A model generated the notes under the pieces. The model was not told where the DNA came from. It ran no database searches and saw only the letters and a list, made by a program, of their open reading frames with translations. Shown here piece after piece: positions 55,171-64,000 of a DNA stretch of 64,000 nt (position 1 is the first letter of the stretch; each line of letters opens with the position of its first letter). The position numbers were made by a program, and so were the translations under genes. The stretch is from Actinokineospora alba (GTDB taxonomy: Bacteria > Actinomycetota > Actinomycetes > Mycobacteriales > Pseudonocardiaceae): the NCBI RefSeq assembly GCF_004362515.1, contig NZ_SNXU01000001.1, forward strand, positions 6,882,001-6,946,000. Reading direction: 5' to 3'.

Positions 55171-56522
55171 CAGTGGACGCCATGGCGGACCTCCTCCGCG
55201 ACTGGCTGCCCGCGCAGCGGTGGTTCGCCGCGAAGGACAGCGTGATCCAGCGGGTGAGCACCGTGCGGGAACACGTGCTGCGCGACGCCGACCCGATGCT
55301 GGTGCACGCGGTGGTGGCCGTCGACTTGGACGCGGAAACCCAGCACTACCAACTGTTGCTGGGGCTGCGGCCGAGCCTGCCGGAGCAGCTCGCGCACGCC
55401 GCGATCGGCCGCCACGACGGCATGGCCGTCTACGACGCGGTGCACGACGCGGAGGCGCTCAGCCTGCTGCTGGGGCTGATCGCGGCCGAACGCGAGGTCG
55501 GCGAGCTGCGGTTCACCCCGGAACCGGGGGTGCGGCTCGACCCGGACCTGCGGCCGCGGCCGGTGCTGGCCGAGCAGAGCAACACCTCGGTCGTCTACGG
55601 CCAGCAGTACATCCTCAAGCTGTTCCGCCGCGTCTCCCCCGGCGACAACCCGGACGTCAGCCTGCACCGGGCGCTGCACTCGGTGGACTCCGAGCACATC
55701 GCCACCCCGCTGGGCGGACTCCGGGCGCCACTGCTCGGGGTCGACACGGATCTGGCGTTCCTGCAGGAGTTCCTGCCCGCCGCGGCCGACGGCTGGCCGA
55801 TGGCCACGGCGAGCGTGCGAGACCTACTCGCGGGCACGGGCGGCGACGCGGCCCGGGTCGGCGGGGACTTCGCGGCCGAGTCGTACCGGTTGGGACAGAC
55901 GGTGGCCGCCCTGCACGCGGATCTGCGGACCGCGCTCGGGGAGACGGTCACCGATTCCGTGCACGCGACCGAACTCGCCGCCACCATGCACCGCAGGCTC
56001 GACCGCGCGCTGACCCGCGCCCCGGAGTTGGCGCGGCACGAGGCCGACATCCGGGCGGTGTACGACCAGGTCGGCAGCGCGCGCGGTCCGATGCGGGTGC
56101 AGCGAATCCACGCGGACCTGCACCTGGGGCAGGCGTTGCGCACCCCGGCGCGGTGGGTGGTGATCGACTTCGAGGGCGAGCCCGCCGCGTCGAGGCAGGA
56201 CCGGGAGACGCCGTGCTCGCCGCTGCGGGATGTGGCGGGGATGCTGCGGTCGTTCGACTACGCGGCCAACCACCTCCTGGTGGGCTGTGGTCCCGCCGGT
56301 GGCCTGCACGAGCAGGCCCGGCTGTGGACCGAGCGCAACCGGACCGCGTTCTGCGATGGTTACGCGGATTTGGCCGAAGATCCACGGGCCGACTCCGCCC
56401 TGCTCGCCGCGTTCGAGTTGGATAAGGCCGTGTACGAGGTGGCCTACGAGCGCACCCACCGGCCCACCTGGGTCGGGATTCCGCTCGCCGCCGTCGATCG
56501 ACTCCTAGGAACCGCGCCATGA
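55167..56522 (+). CDS. mak: Maltokinase
   Basis: The product has 451 residues from GTG 55167, overlapping the treS stop by 4 bp. Maltokinase phosphorylates maltose to maltose-1-phosphate, the GlgE donor. The N-terminal cap domain has LRDWLPAQRWFAAKD, typical of the Mak/Pep2 group. The kinase core has SVVYGQQYILKLFRRV (ATP-site Lys), RIHADLHLGQAL (catalytic Asp) and VVIDFEGEPAASR (metal Asp). Long readings that extend much farther upstream use the antisense-like frame of treS and are not real. Confidence 0.94.
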
Positions 56523-58717
56523 CCAAAGCCCTGGCCAACGTCCACCTCACGATCGACACCGCGGCGGCGCCGCTGTCCGCCGACGACCTGGGCAGACTCC
56601 TGGCGGGCGCGCACCACGACCCGCATTCGGTGCTCGGGCCGCACCCGGTCGCCGAAGGCACCGCTGTTCGGGTGCTGCGCCCCGGCGCTCGTGAGGTGCG
56701 CGTGCTCACCGAGGAGGCGACGTACCGGCTTCGCGATCTGGGCGGGGTGTTCGCCGGGGTGGTCCCGCTGGTGCTCGAGGACTACCGCCTGGCGGTGGTG
56801 TACCCGGAGAGCACCGTCGAGGTCGACGACCCGTACCGGTGGCTGCCCACGGTGGGCGAGTTCGACCTGCACCTCATCGGCGAGGGCAGGCACGAGCGGC
56901 TGTGGGAGGTGCTCGGCGCGCATCCCCGGCGGTTCGACACGGCGGCGGGGCCGGTCGAGGGAACGTCGTTCGCCGTGTGGGCGCCGACGGCTCGCGGCGT
57001 GCGGGTCACCGGCGACTTCGACCACTGGGACGGGCAGGCGACACCCCTGCGGTCACTGGGTTCCTCGGGCGTGTGGGAGCTGTTCGTGCCCGGCGTCGGC
57101 CCGGGAACCCGCTACAAGTTCCGCATCCTGGGCGCCGACGGGAACTGGCATGAGAAGGCCGACCCGATGGCGTTCGCCACCGAGGTCCCGCGCGCGACAG
57201 CGTCGGTGGTCTTCCAGTCGGTGCACCAGTGGCACGACGACGAGTGGATGGCCCGGCGGGCGGCGACGGAGTGGTCCTCGGAGCCGGTCAGTGTGTACGA
57301 GGTCCACTTGGGATCGTGGCGGCCCGGGTTGTCCTACCGGGAACTGGCGACGGAACTCGGCGAGTACGTCTCGCGGCACGGGTTCACCCATGTGCAGCTG
57401 ATGCCGGTGGCCGGGCACCCGTTCATCGGGTCGTGGGGCTACCAGGTCACTTCGTACTACGCGCCCACCCCACGCTTCGGGTCGCCGGACGACTTCCGCT
57501 ACTTCGTCGACCACCTGCACGCCCTGGGCATCGGGGTCCTGGTCGACTGGGTCCCCGCCCACTTCCCGCGCGACGAGTGGGCCCTGGCCCGGTTCGACGG
57601 CAGCACGCTCTACGAACACGCCGACCCCCGACGCGGCGAACACCCGGACTGGGGAACGCTGATCTTCGACTTCGGCAGGCCCGAGGTCCGCAACTTCCTG
57701 GTCGCCAACGCCCTGTTCTGGCTCGAAGAGTTCCATGTGGACGGACTCCGGGTCGACGCGGTCGCCTCGATGCTGTACTTGGACTACTCCCGCGAAGACG
57801 GCCAGTGGTACCCGAATGAACATGGTGGCCGGGAAAACCTCGACGCGGTCAGCTTCCTCCAGGAACTCAACGCGACGGCCTATAAGAACCACCCCGGAAT
57901 CATGATGGTGGCGGAGGAGTCGACCTCCTGGCCGGGCGTCACGCGGCCGACCCACCTGGGCGGGTTGGGGTTCGGCTTCAAATGGAATATGGGCTGGATG
58001 CACGACACCCTCAGGTATCTGGCCCACGACCCGATGTACCGCTCCCACCACCACGACGAAATGACCTTCTCGCTGCTCTACGCTTTCAGCGAGAACTTCA
58101 TGCTCCCGCTCTCGCACGACGAAGTGGTGCACGGCAAGGGCTCTTTGTGGAACCGAATGCCGGGCGATGAGTGGAACAAGGCTGCGGGATTGCGGGCGCT
58201 GTACGGCTTCATGTGGGCACACCCCGGCAAGCAACTCCTGTTCATGGGCGGGGAATTCGGCCAGACCGGCGAGTGGTCGGTGGAAGCGTCCCTTGAGTGG
58301 CCCCTCCTGGACTCCCCCCACCACGCGGGCCTGTCGCGGCTGGTGACTGACCTGAACCAGACTTATCGGGACACGCAAGCGCTTTACAGCGTGGACGGAA
58401 CCCCAGAAGGCTTCTCCTGGATCGCGGCGGATGACTACAAGGGCAATGTCCTGTCCTTCGCCCGCATCGGCACAGACGGCTCGGTCCTGGTGTGCGTGGC
58501 GAACTTCGCCGGAATCCCCCACCACAACTACCGCATTGGCCTCCCAACGGGCGGACAGTGGCACGAGGTACTGAACACCGATGACATAACCTATGGCGGA
58601 TCCGGGGTAATCAACCCGGAGATCAAGGTGGAAACGATCGAGTGCCACGGCCGCCAGCACTCAACAGAACTCTCACTTCCCCCATCAGGCGTGATCTGGC
58701 TGGCACCGACCGACTAG
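56519..58717 (+). CDS. glgB: 1,4-alpha-glucan branching enzyme
   Basis: A 732-residue GH13 branching enzyme that introduces alpha-1,6 branches into the glucan made by GlgE. N-terminal domains include LLAGAHHDPHSVLGPHPV and a CBM48 segment FAVWAPTARGVRVTGDFDHW. The catalytic part has GLRVDAVASMLYLDYSR (nucleophile Asp), MMVAEESTSWP (acid Glu) and LSHDEVVHGKGSLW. The length is normal. It overlaps the maltokinase gene by 4 bp and completes the glgE-treS-mak-glgB operon. No gene follows until after a large inverted repeat, which probably ends the transcript. Confidence 0.97.
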   Translation: MTKALANVHLTIDTAAAPLSADDLGRLLAGAHHDPHSVLGPHPVAEGTAVRVLRPGAREVRVLTEEATYRLRDLGGVFAGVVPLVLEDYRLAVVYPESTVEVDDPYRWLPTVGEFDLHLIGEGRHERLWEVLGAHPRRFDTAAGPVEGTSFAVWAPTARGVRVTGDFDHWDGQATPLRSLGSSGVWELFVPGVGPGTRYKFRILGADGNWHEKADPMAFATEVPRATASVVFQSVHQWHDDEWMARRAATEWSSEPVSVYEVHLGSWRPGLSYRELATELGEYVSRHGFTHVQLMPVAGHPFIGSWGYQVTSYYAPTPRFGSPDDFRYFVDHLHALGIGVLVDWVPAHFPRDEWALARFDGSTLYEHADPRRGEHPDWGTLIFDFGRPEVRNFLVANALFWLEEFHVDGLRVDAVASMLYLDYSREDGQWYPNEHGGRENLDAVSFLQELNATAYKNHPGIMMVAEESTSWPGVTRPTHLGGLGFGFKWNMGWMHDTLRYLAHDPMYRSHHHDEMTFSLLYAFSENFMLPLSHDEVVHGKGSLWNRMPGDEWNKAAGLRALYGFMWAHPGKQLLFMGGEFGQTGEWSVEASLEWPLLDSPHHAGLSRLVTDLNQTYRDTQALYSVDGTPEGFSWIAADDYKGNVLSFARIGTDGSVLVCVANFAGIPHHNYRIGLPTGGQWHEVLNTDDITYGGSGVINPEIKVETIECHGRQHSTELSLPPSGVIWLAPTD

Positions 58718-58746
58718 GCACTAAACGCAAGGGGCCCAACAGAACG

Positions 58747-58886
58747 GCCTGTTTGGGTGGTTCGCCTTGATTCGGGGGAAATGGGGCTAAACTTTCGGCG
58801 CGGGTGGGTTTCACCTCCCCACCCTCTTTGCCCGCGCAGCCCCATTTCGAGGGGTCCCCGAATCAAGGCGAACCACCCAAACAGGC
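58747..58886. repeat. Large inverted repeat with GCCTGTTTGGGTGG ends (second copy)
   Basis: In this 140-bp palindrome, GCCTGTTTGGGTGGTTCGCC and TTGATTCGGGG on the left are matched by their complements on the right, with further pairing of ATGGGGCT/AGCCCCAT. Its outer 14 bp equal those of the repeat at 2703-2849, but the inner stems differ. It lies 30 bp after glgB and may serve as its terminator. Confidence 0.75.
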
Positions 58887-58969
58887 ACCCCAAGCCCCAA
58901 GCCGCCCCAGGCACCCCAAGCCAAACGTCCGCAAGCACGACGAGGTAGAAGCAAGGTAGAAAGGACGTC

Positions 58970-59383
58970 GTGGCAAACCGAATCAAATACGTCCTAGTCC
59001 GAGCCTTCCAACGCCGAATCCTCAACCCCCTCGTCCGAGCGATGGCCAAGCGAGACATCCTCCCCCCATCCACAGCCATCCTCGAAACAACAGGCCGTAA
59101 AACCCGGAAACCACGCCAGATCCCCGTAACCAACGGCACCATCGGCGACACCTTCTGGATCGTCGCCGAACACGGCCGCAAAGCCGACTACGTGCGAAAC
59201 CTCATCGCCAACCCCCGAGTGCGAGTCAAAGTGGGACGCACCTGGCGCGAAGGCACCGCCCACGTCCTCCCCGAGGACGACGCCCGTGCCCGTTCCAAGC
59301 AGCTCCCACACCAGGTCAACCAGCGCACGGTCCGCATCGTCGGCACCGACCTCCTGACCATCCGCATCGATCTCGAACCCTGA
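58970..59383 (+). CDS. Deazaflavin-dependent oxidoreductase/nitroreductase (DUF385)
   Basis: A 137-residue protein starting GTG 58970, with AAAGGAC upstream. It has the split-barrel pattern of the F420-dependent nitroreductase group: TTGRKTRKPRQIPVTNGTIGD near residue 40, the phosphate-binding basic patch, FWIVAEHGRKADYVRNLIANPRVRV near residue 62, and a closing LLTIRIDLEP. These enzymes use coenzyme F420 or heme as cofactor. The cofactor here is inferred from the family. It has no apparent partner, and the following hydrolase gene starts 24 bp later on the same strand. Confidence 0.87.
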   Translation: MANRIKYVLVRAFQRRILNPLVRAMAKRDILPPSTAILETTGRKTRKPRQIPVTNGTIGDTFWIVAEHGRKADYVRNLIANPRVRVKVGRTWREGTAHVLPEDDARARSKQLPHQVNQRTVRIVGTDLLTIRIDLEP

Positions 59384-59406
59384 GCGCGACCTGCTAAGAA
59401 GAGCGC

Positions 59407-60174
59407 ATGAACTGGGAAATCGTGGAGTCCGGCCCCATCGACGCGGCGCACTCTGTGTTGTTGCTGCCGGGTGGGATGTGCACCGCGGCCTTCTATCAGG
59501 ATCTGATGGCCGAACCGAGTCTCACCGGGGTCCGCTTGGTCGCCGCGACCCTGCCGGGTTTCGGTGGCACTCCCCCGCCCGAGGATCTCGGCCTCGAGAA
59601 CTACGCCAGGCTCGCCGCGGGCCTGGCCGCGGAACATGGCTGCGACGCGGTGGTGGGCCACAGCTTCGGGGCCAACGTCGCCATGGAGATGGCTGTGTCG
59701 GCCGGATTCACCGGTCCGCTGGTGCTACTCGCACCGAGCCTGTCCCGCGGCGACGCGGCGATGCCCCTTCGGGTGTTGAACCAGCTCGGGAAGGTGTTGG
59801 GGCATCTGCCCTACATCGCGGCGCTCAAGGCTTTGGAGCCAGCGCTGAAGAAAGAGGTCTCCCCGGAACGCCATGCGACGCTGGCCGCCGAGATCCGGCG
59901 GAACGATCCGCGGGTCAACCGGCGTCAGGTCCGCGCGTACCTGGAGCACCTGGACGGGCAGGGCGCGGGGCCGCTCTGCGCGAGCGGCGTGCCCGCATGG
60001 CTGGTGTTCGGTGAGAAGGACGACGTGGGTTTGACCGACGACGAGCGGTCGACGCTCGAAGCCTGTGCCCAAACGAAGGTGGTCATGGTGCCCGGTGCCG
60101 GTCACATGACGCTGACCTCGCACCCGACCCTGGTGGCCGAGATCCTGCTCGAGGCCCTCGCCTCGGTGGACTGA
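59407..60174 (+). CDS. Alpha/beta hydrolase
   Basis: A 255-residue alpha/beta hydrolase starting ATG 59407. An oxyanion-hole-type motif LLLPGGMCTA lies at about residues 18-27. The nucleophile elbow GHSFGANVAM (Ser near residue 86), the acid position in GEKDDVGLT and the His in GAGHMTLTSHP complete the catalytic triad. The substrate is unknown. It lies 23 bp after the deazaflavin-type gene and could share its transcript, ending at a strong terminator convergent with the BNR/P-domain gene. Confidence 0.93.
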   Translation: MNWEIVESGPIDAAHSVLLLPGGMCTAAFYQDLMAEPSLTGVRLVAATLPGFGGTPPPEDLGLENYARLAAGLAAEHGCDAVVGHSFGANVAMEMAVSAGFTGPLVLLAPSLSRGDAAMPLRVLNQLGKVLGHLPYIAALKALEPALKKEVSPERHATLAAEIRRNDPRVNRRQVRAYLEHLDGQGAGPLCASGVPAWLVFGEKDDVGLTDDERSTLEACAQTKVVMVPGAGHMTLTSHPTLVAEILLEALASVD

Positions 60175-60178
60175 CGCG

Positions 60179-60217
60179 AAAGCCCGTGGCCCGCACGAGG
60201 TGCGGGCCACGGGCTTT
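60179..60217. terminator. Bidirectional terminator between hydrolase and BNR genes
   Basis: A 17-bp perfect stem AAAGCCCGTGGCCCGCA (60179-60195) pairs with 60201-60217 around CGAGG. It lies 5 bp after the hydrolase stop and just before the convergent gene's stop, ending in AAA/TTT on both sides. Confidence 0.85.
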
Positions 60218-60219
60218 CG

Positions 60220-63144
60220 TCACAGGGTCAGGGTCCAGGTGTCCAGGACGCCTGTGTCCGCGTTTGCCGCGTCTTGGACCCGCAGGGTCCAGGTGCCGTT
60301 GCGGACTTCGTTGGACAGATTGACGGTGTAGGTCTTGTCGATGTTGTGCGTGCCGCTTCCGGTGCGGTTGTGCAGGACGTACGCGGTGCCGTCCGGTGCG
60401 ATCAGGGACACCACCAGGTCACCGATGTAGGTGTGTTTGATGTGGACTTCCACTGTGGACGTCGCCGACGCGTTGCCGGTGCAGCCGGACATCGCGATCG
60501 TCGAGTTCACCGTGGTGTTGTCCGGGATGGCCACGTCGGTGCCGTTGGTGTTCGTGCAGCCGCCGCCGACGGTGTTCACCGTCAAGGTGAACGTGGTGCT
60601 CCGGGTGGCCGAGGTGGCCGCTCCGGTGATGGTCACCGTGTAGGTGCCCGCCGGGGTGGACGCCGAGGTGGCGATCGTCGCGGTGGACGAGTTGCCCGCG
60701 GTGACCGACGCCGGGCTGAACGACGCCGTGGCGCCCGCGGGGAGACCGCTGGCGCTGAGCGTCACCGATTCCGCCGTGCCCGAGACCACCGCGGTGCTGA
60801 CCGTGGTCGTCGCGGACGCGCCCTGGTTCACCGTGGCGGTGGCCGGGGACGCCGAGAGCGAGAAGTCGTTGCTCGGGGTGGAAGTGGGTCGGATCTGGTA
60901 GATGCCGAGGCCGTAGGTGGCCGCCGTCAGCACGGTCTGGCCCGAGGACACCGAGGTCTCCAGGTCCGTCACCGGCACCACCGGCAGGTTGGTGCCGATC
61001 GGCGCCCAGTTCGCGCCGCCGTTGGTCGAGGTGAAGGCGCCGACATCTGTTCCCGTGTACAGGATGTTGCGGTTCTGCGGGTCCAGGACGATGTCGTTGA
61101 CCGGGGCGTCGGGCAGGTTGCCCGAGATCGGGGTGTAGGTCGCGCCGCCATCGGTGGTCTTGAACAGCTGCGCGACGCTGGAGCCGTTGCGGTAGCTGGA
61201 AAGGGCGATGTAGGCGAGGTTGGCGTCGGTGGGGTCGACGGTCACCCGGGTGACGTACCTGGTGGGCAGGCCCGCGGTGATGTCGGTCCACGTGGTGCCG
61301 GTGTTGCGGGTGACCCACAGCTTTCCGTCGTCGGTGCCCGCGTAGATCACCCGGGCGTCGGACTTGGACACGCCGATCGCGCTGACCGTGCCCCATGTCG
61401 TGGTGGTCAGGGTCGGGCTGATGACGCTGAAGGTCCCGGCCGAGTTGGTCGAGCGGTTCACCCGGTCTCCGGCGTAGTACACGATCGCCGGGTTGGTCGG
61501 GTCGAGCACGACGGGGGTGAACCAGTTGCGCCTGCTCGATGTGGTCGAGCCGAACGCCGACATCGAGTTGCCACCGTTGGTCGACCGGGCGCAGCTGCCG
61601 TTCTGCGAGCAGGCGTAGACCTTGAGGTGGTTGGTCGGGTCGATCACGTTCGCCAGACCGTCACCGCCGTAGTACTCGCCCCAGCCCGCCCACGAACGCA
61701 CGGAACCGTTGTCCTGCAAGCCGCCGTTGATCCTGGTGGGGTCCTGCTGGGAGACGCCGACCGAGTAGAACTGCATGTTCGACAGGTTCTGGCTCTTGGT
61801 CCAGGTGCCGCCGAGCGAGCCGTTCTGCGTGGAGCGGTAGACGCCGCCGTCGTTGCCGATGTAGACCTTGTTGGCCACTGACGGGTCGAACGCGACCGAG
61901 TGCTGGTCGACGTGGAACGAAGAGCCGTTGCTGGTCCAGCTGCCGCCCGCGTTGGAGGACTCCAGCATCGGCACGCCCGGGACCCAGATGTGCTGCGACG
62001 CCGTGGGGTCGACGAAGATCCGGCCGAACCACCAGCCGTAGCTCGACTGCGAGCTGCTCAGCGACGAGGTGCTGGTGATCTTCGTCCAGGTGACGCCGCG
62101 GTCGGTGGAGGTCCAGAAGCCGAGGAAGTTGCCGGGGGTGTCCGCGGCGATGACGTACATCCGGTTCGGGTCGCTCTTGGCGACCGCGACGCCCATCCGG
62201 CCCAGGTTGCTGCTCGACGCCGGGAGCCCGCCCGCGAGGCGGGTCCAGGTGGCGCCGCCGTCGGTGGAGCGGTGGATGCCGGAGCCGGTGCCGCCGTAGA
62301 CCCGGCCCGCGGGGGTGCGGGTGTGGTCCCACATGGCGGTGTAGATCGCGTTGGAGTCGGCCGGGTTGATCGAGACGTCGATGGCGCCGGTGGTCGTGTT
62401 GGCGCCCGCGAGGACCTGCGTCCAGGTCGCCCCGCCGTCGGTGGTTCGGTAGACACCGCGTTCGCCGCCCGGCTGGTAGAGCTTGCCCGCGGCGGCGACG
62501 AAGACGCGGTTGGAGTTGTTCGGGTCGACGGCGATGCGGCCGATGCGGTCGGTGCCGGTCAGGCCGAGCGCCGTCCAGGTGGCGCCGCCGTCGGTCGACT
62601 TGTAGACCCCGTTGCCGGGGAAGGAGTACGACGCCGAGCCCGGGTTGCCCTCACCGGTGCCGACGTAGATCGTGCCGTTGGGTGCGACAGCCACCGCGCC
62701 GACCCCCTGGGGCAGGTCGCGACCCCACGAGTAGGCGAAGGTCACGCCGCCGTCGGTGCTCTTCCACAGGCCGCCGGACGCGGCGCCCGCGTAGATCGTG
62801 TTGGCCCGGGTCGGGTCGGGCGCGATGTCGGAGACGCGGCCGCCGAGGCCGGGGCCGAGCGACTGCCACGAGGCGGCGGCTTGCAGGGCGCCCCGCTCGT
62901 GACCGGCTTGGAGGTTCTTCGCGTGCCCACGCGCGCGCGAAAGGTTGCTTGCCAGGTCGACCGTGGGGTCCGGGAACAGCCGCTGGCGGGCGAACCACTC
63001 GTCCGCGCCCGCGGGTCCCGCGGCGTCCGCCTCGACCGCCATCACGCCGATCACCCGGTCCGCCTCGTTCGGCGTGGCCGCGGCGGGCAGAGCAATTATT
63101 CCCATTCCCATTAACAGTGCGAGCGCACTTCTGGACCGCTTCAT
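60220..63144 (-). CDS. Exported BNR/VPS10-type repeat protein with Ig and P domains
   Basis: The product has 974 residues from ATG 63144, with GGAAGG upstream. A signal peptide (MKRSRSALALLMGMGIIAL) precedes about 700 residues of Asp-box-type propeller repeats (KSTDGGATWTALG, RSTDGGATWTRLAG, RTTDGGATWTQVLA). An Ig-like module (ASPATATVNQGASATTTVS) and a C-terminal P domain, which begins NGTDVAIPDN and contains HTYIGDLVVSLIAPDG and TWTLRVQDAANADTGVLD, follow. Such combinations mark secreted glycosidases or surface sorting proteins; no catalytic site was assigned. It converges with the hydrolase gene at the terminator. Confidence 0.88.
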   Translation of the reverse strand: MKRSRSALALLMGMGIIALPAAATPNEADRVIGVMAVEADAAGPAGADEWFARQRLFPDPTVDLASNLSRARGHAKNLQAGHERGALQAAASWQSLGPGLGGRVSDIAPDPTRANTIYAGAASGGLWKSTDGGVTFAYSWGRDLPQGVGAVAVAPNGTIYVGTGEGNPGSASYSFPGNGVYKSTDGGATWTALGLTGTDRIGRIAVDPNNSNRVFVAAAGKLYQPGGERGVYRTTDGGATWTQVLAGANTTTGAIDVSINPADSNAIYTAMWDHTRTPAGRVYGGTGSGIHRSTDGGATWTRLAGGLPASSSNLGRMGVAVAKSDPNRMYVIAADTPGNFLGFWTSTDRGVTWTKITSTSSLSSSQSSYGWWFGRIFVDPTASQHIWVPGVPMLESSNAGGSWTSNGSSFHVDQHSVAFDPSVANKVYIGNDGGVYRSTQNGSLGGTWTKSQNLSNMQFYSVGVSQQDPTRINGGLQDNGSVRSWAGWGEYYGGDGLANVIDPTNHLKVYACSQNGSCARSTNGGNSMSAFGSTTSSRRNWFTPVVLDPTNPAIVYYAGDRVNRSTNSAGTFSVISPTLTTTTWGTVSAIGVSKSDARVIYAGTDDGKLWVTRNTGTTWTDITAGLPTRYVTRVTVDPTDANLAYIALSSYRNGSSVAQLFKTTDGGATYTPISGNLPDAPVNDIVLDPQNRNILYTGTDVGAFTSTNGGANWAPIGTNLPVVPVTDLETSVSSGQTVLTAATYGLGIYQIRPTSTPSNDFSLSASPATATVNQGASATTTVSTAVVSGTAESVTLSASGLPAGATASFSPASVTAGNSSTATIATSASTPAGTYTVTITGAATSATRSTTFTLTVNTVGGGCTNTNGTDVAIPDNTTVNSTIAMSGCTGNASATSTVEVHIKHTYIGDLVVSLIAPDGTAYVLHNRTGSGTHNIDKTYTVNLSNEVRNGTWTLRVQDAANADTGVLDTWTLTL

Positions 63145-63350
63145 GACGACCTTCCCTCGCGATACGGCGTTGCAGAGACGCCGGGCGTCATGCTGAGGCA
63201 AGGGAGGTGATGTTGGATAGGACCAAACCGACCAATCCGGCATTCTGATTATTGCCGGTCTTCCATTGTGTTAACGCCGATCGTGTGTCACGGTTCCACC
63301 GGCCACGGACGCGCCGCGTCCTTCTTTCGTTGTCAGGAGCGGCATCGGCG

Positions 63351-64000
63351 ATGAACACCAGGTCGCTCGGCGCGGTCGCCGTGACGCTGGTGTTCGGCGC
63401 GTCGCTGGTCCTGCTGCTGTCGGGGTCGCTGCACGAGCCGGGCGGGCCGCCGCCGCTGACCCCGGACCTGGTGCCGGACCCGCTGTCCACCAAGGGGTAC
63501 ACGGAGGCGACCGCGCTCGGCGCGTTGGCCCAGGCAACGCTGAACTCGGTGCTGGTGTGCGTGATCGCGGTGCCACTGAGCGTGCTGGTCGCGGCTACCG
63601 CCGGGTTCGCGCTGAGCCAGGTAGCGCCGCGGGTGGCCCGGCCGGTCATCGCGTTGTCCCTGGTGGCGCTGATGGTGCCGGCGATCTCCCTGCTGGTCCC
63701 CCGGTTCGCGCTGTTCCGCGCGCTGGACCTGACCGGCACGCTCGCGCCGCTGGTCGCGCCCGCTCTGATCGCCACTTCCCCGCTGTACCCACTGGTTTAC
63801 TACCTGGCGTTCCGCGCGGTGCCGAGCGAGCTGTACGACGCGTGCAGGCTGGAGGACATGTCGCCGCTGCGCGTGTGGTGGCGGGTCGGGATGCCGTTGG
63901 TGCGCCCGGTGACCGCCGGTGTCGCCGCGCTGACGTTCGTGCTCACCTGGTCGAACTTCCTCGACCCGCTGGTGTTCCTCTACGAACGCGACACGTTCAC
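63351..64000 (+). CDS. Sugar ABC transporter permease (MalG-like), cut by window end
   Basis: The frame opens at ATG 63351 with AGGAG upstream and is still open at the last base. The 216 visible residues include an N-terminal membrane segment (AVAVTLVFGASLVLLLS), several more helices and the EAA loop ELYDACRLEDMSPLRVWWRVGMP, the ATPase-contact site of carbohydrate importers. It is the CUT1-type inner membrane subunit, normally paired with a MalF-like permease, a binding protein and an ATPase outside this window. The intact C-terminus is not available. Confidence 0.85.
   Translation, partial: MNTRSLGAVAVTLVFGASLVLLLSGSLHEPGGPPPLTPDLVPDPLSTKGYTEATALGALAQATLNSVLVCVIAVPLSVLVAATAGFALSQVAPRVARPVIALSLVALMVPAISLLVPRFALFRALDLTGTLAPLVAPALIATSPLYPLVYYLAFRAVPSELYDACRLEDMSPLRVWWRVGMPLVRPVTAGVAALTFVLTWSNFLDPLVFLYERDTF

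Noticed and set aside
63188..63775. A minus-strand 195-codon gene at the window end
   Set aside because: It is antisense to a clear sugar ABC permease frame that runs off the window and carries the EAA motif.

Overview
This window is chromosomal DNA from a high-GC, mycelial-type actinobacterium, most likely a member of the Pseudonocardiaceae. The support is GC-rich codon use with many GTG starts, an SsgA-family division regulator, a complete GlgE alpha-glucan operon, and many Tat- or Sec-exported repeat proteins. The genus cannot be named from sequence alone.

Layout. 1-5.4 kb holds a MarR regulator divergent from a YceI protein, then a HIT protein, a cupin, a membrane protein and thrS. A 0.7 kb stretch made of a 147-bp inverted repeat and an array with about 53-bp period lies beside thrS. 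5.4-10.8 kb carries a DUF305 lipoprotein divergent from three tandem LVIVD-repeat exported paralogues. 10.8-16.6 kb has a nitroreductase, a decayed Clp-N-type gene, a propeller protein plus MFS operon and a secreted DNRLRE/metallophosphatase. 16.9-25.7 kb has a HupE/UreJ protein, an HTH protein, a 1450-residue Ig/OmpL47-like/PxKF secreted protein, an AMIN-like exported protein, tRNA-Val(GAC), tRNA-Cys, tRNA-Gly and an SsgA-like gene.

The most notable region is a genomic island of about 14.8 kb, roughly 26,587-41,479. It sits in tRNA-Val(CAC) and is bounded by a 43-44 bp repeat of the tRNA 3' half. Both ends carry GGGGAGCA repeats, but no integrase is visible. Its cargo is two defence modules on one strand: a Wadjet-type jetABCD operon (DUF2397, DUF2398, SMC-like ATPase, Toprim protein) and a two-gene module. 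The second module is a degenerate protein kinase fused to an SF1 (COG1112-like) helicase, followed by a winged-helix/PLD-like protein. Its domain content resembles type I Mokosh, but the kinase and PLD catalytic signatures are eroded.

41.7-46.3 kb is a decaying neighbourhood: a DHA2 MFS exporter, an SDR gene split by one TAG codon, an SRPBCC gene and a TetR gene. Divergent from the TetR gene is a remnant fusing a truncated ABC transporter to a truncated, frameshifted isochorismatase, probably what is left of a catecholate siderophore locus. 46.3-51.2 kb has small enzymes and regulators (YjbR, WYL, VOC, YdeI-like), a YbdK-type ligase, a tandem universal stress protein and a 51-residue zinc-ribbon-like protein. 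51.4-58.7 kb is the tightly overlapping glgE-treS-mak-glgB operon: trehalose to maltose, to maltose-1-phosphate, to linear glucan, to branched glucan. It ends at a second large inverted repeat whose outer 14-bp arms match those of the repeat near thrS. The window closes with a deazaflavin-type oxidoreductase, an alpha/beta hydrolase, a BNR/P-domain exported protein and the start of a sugar ABC permease cut by the window edge.
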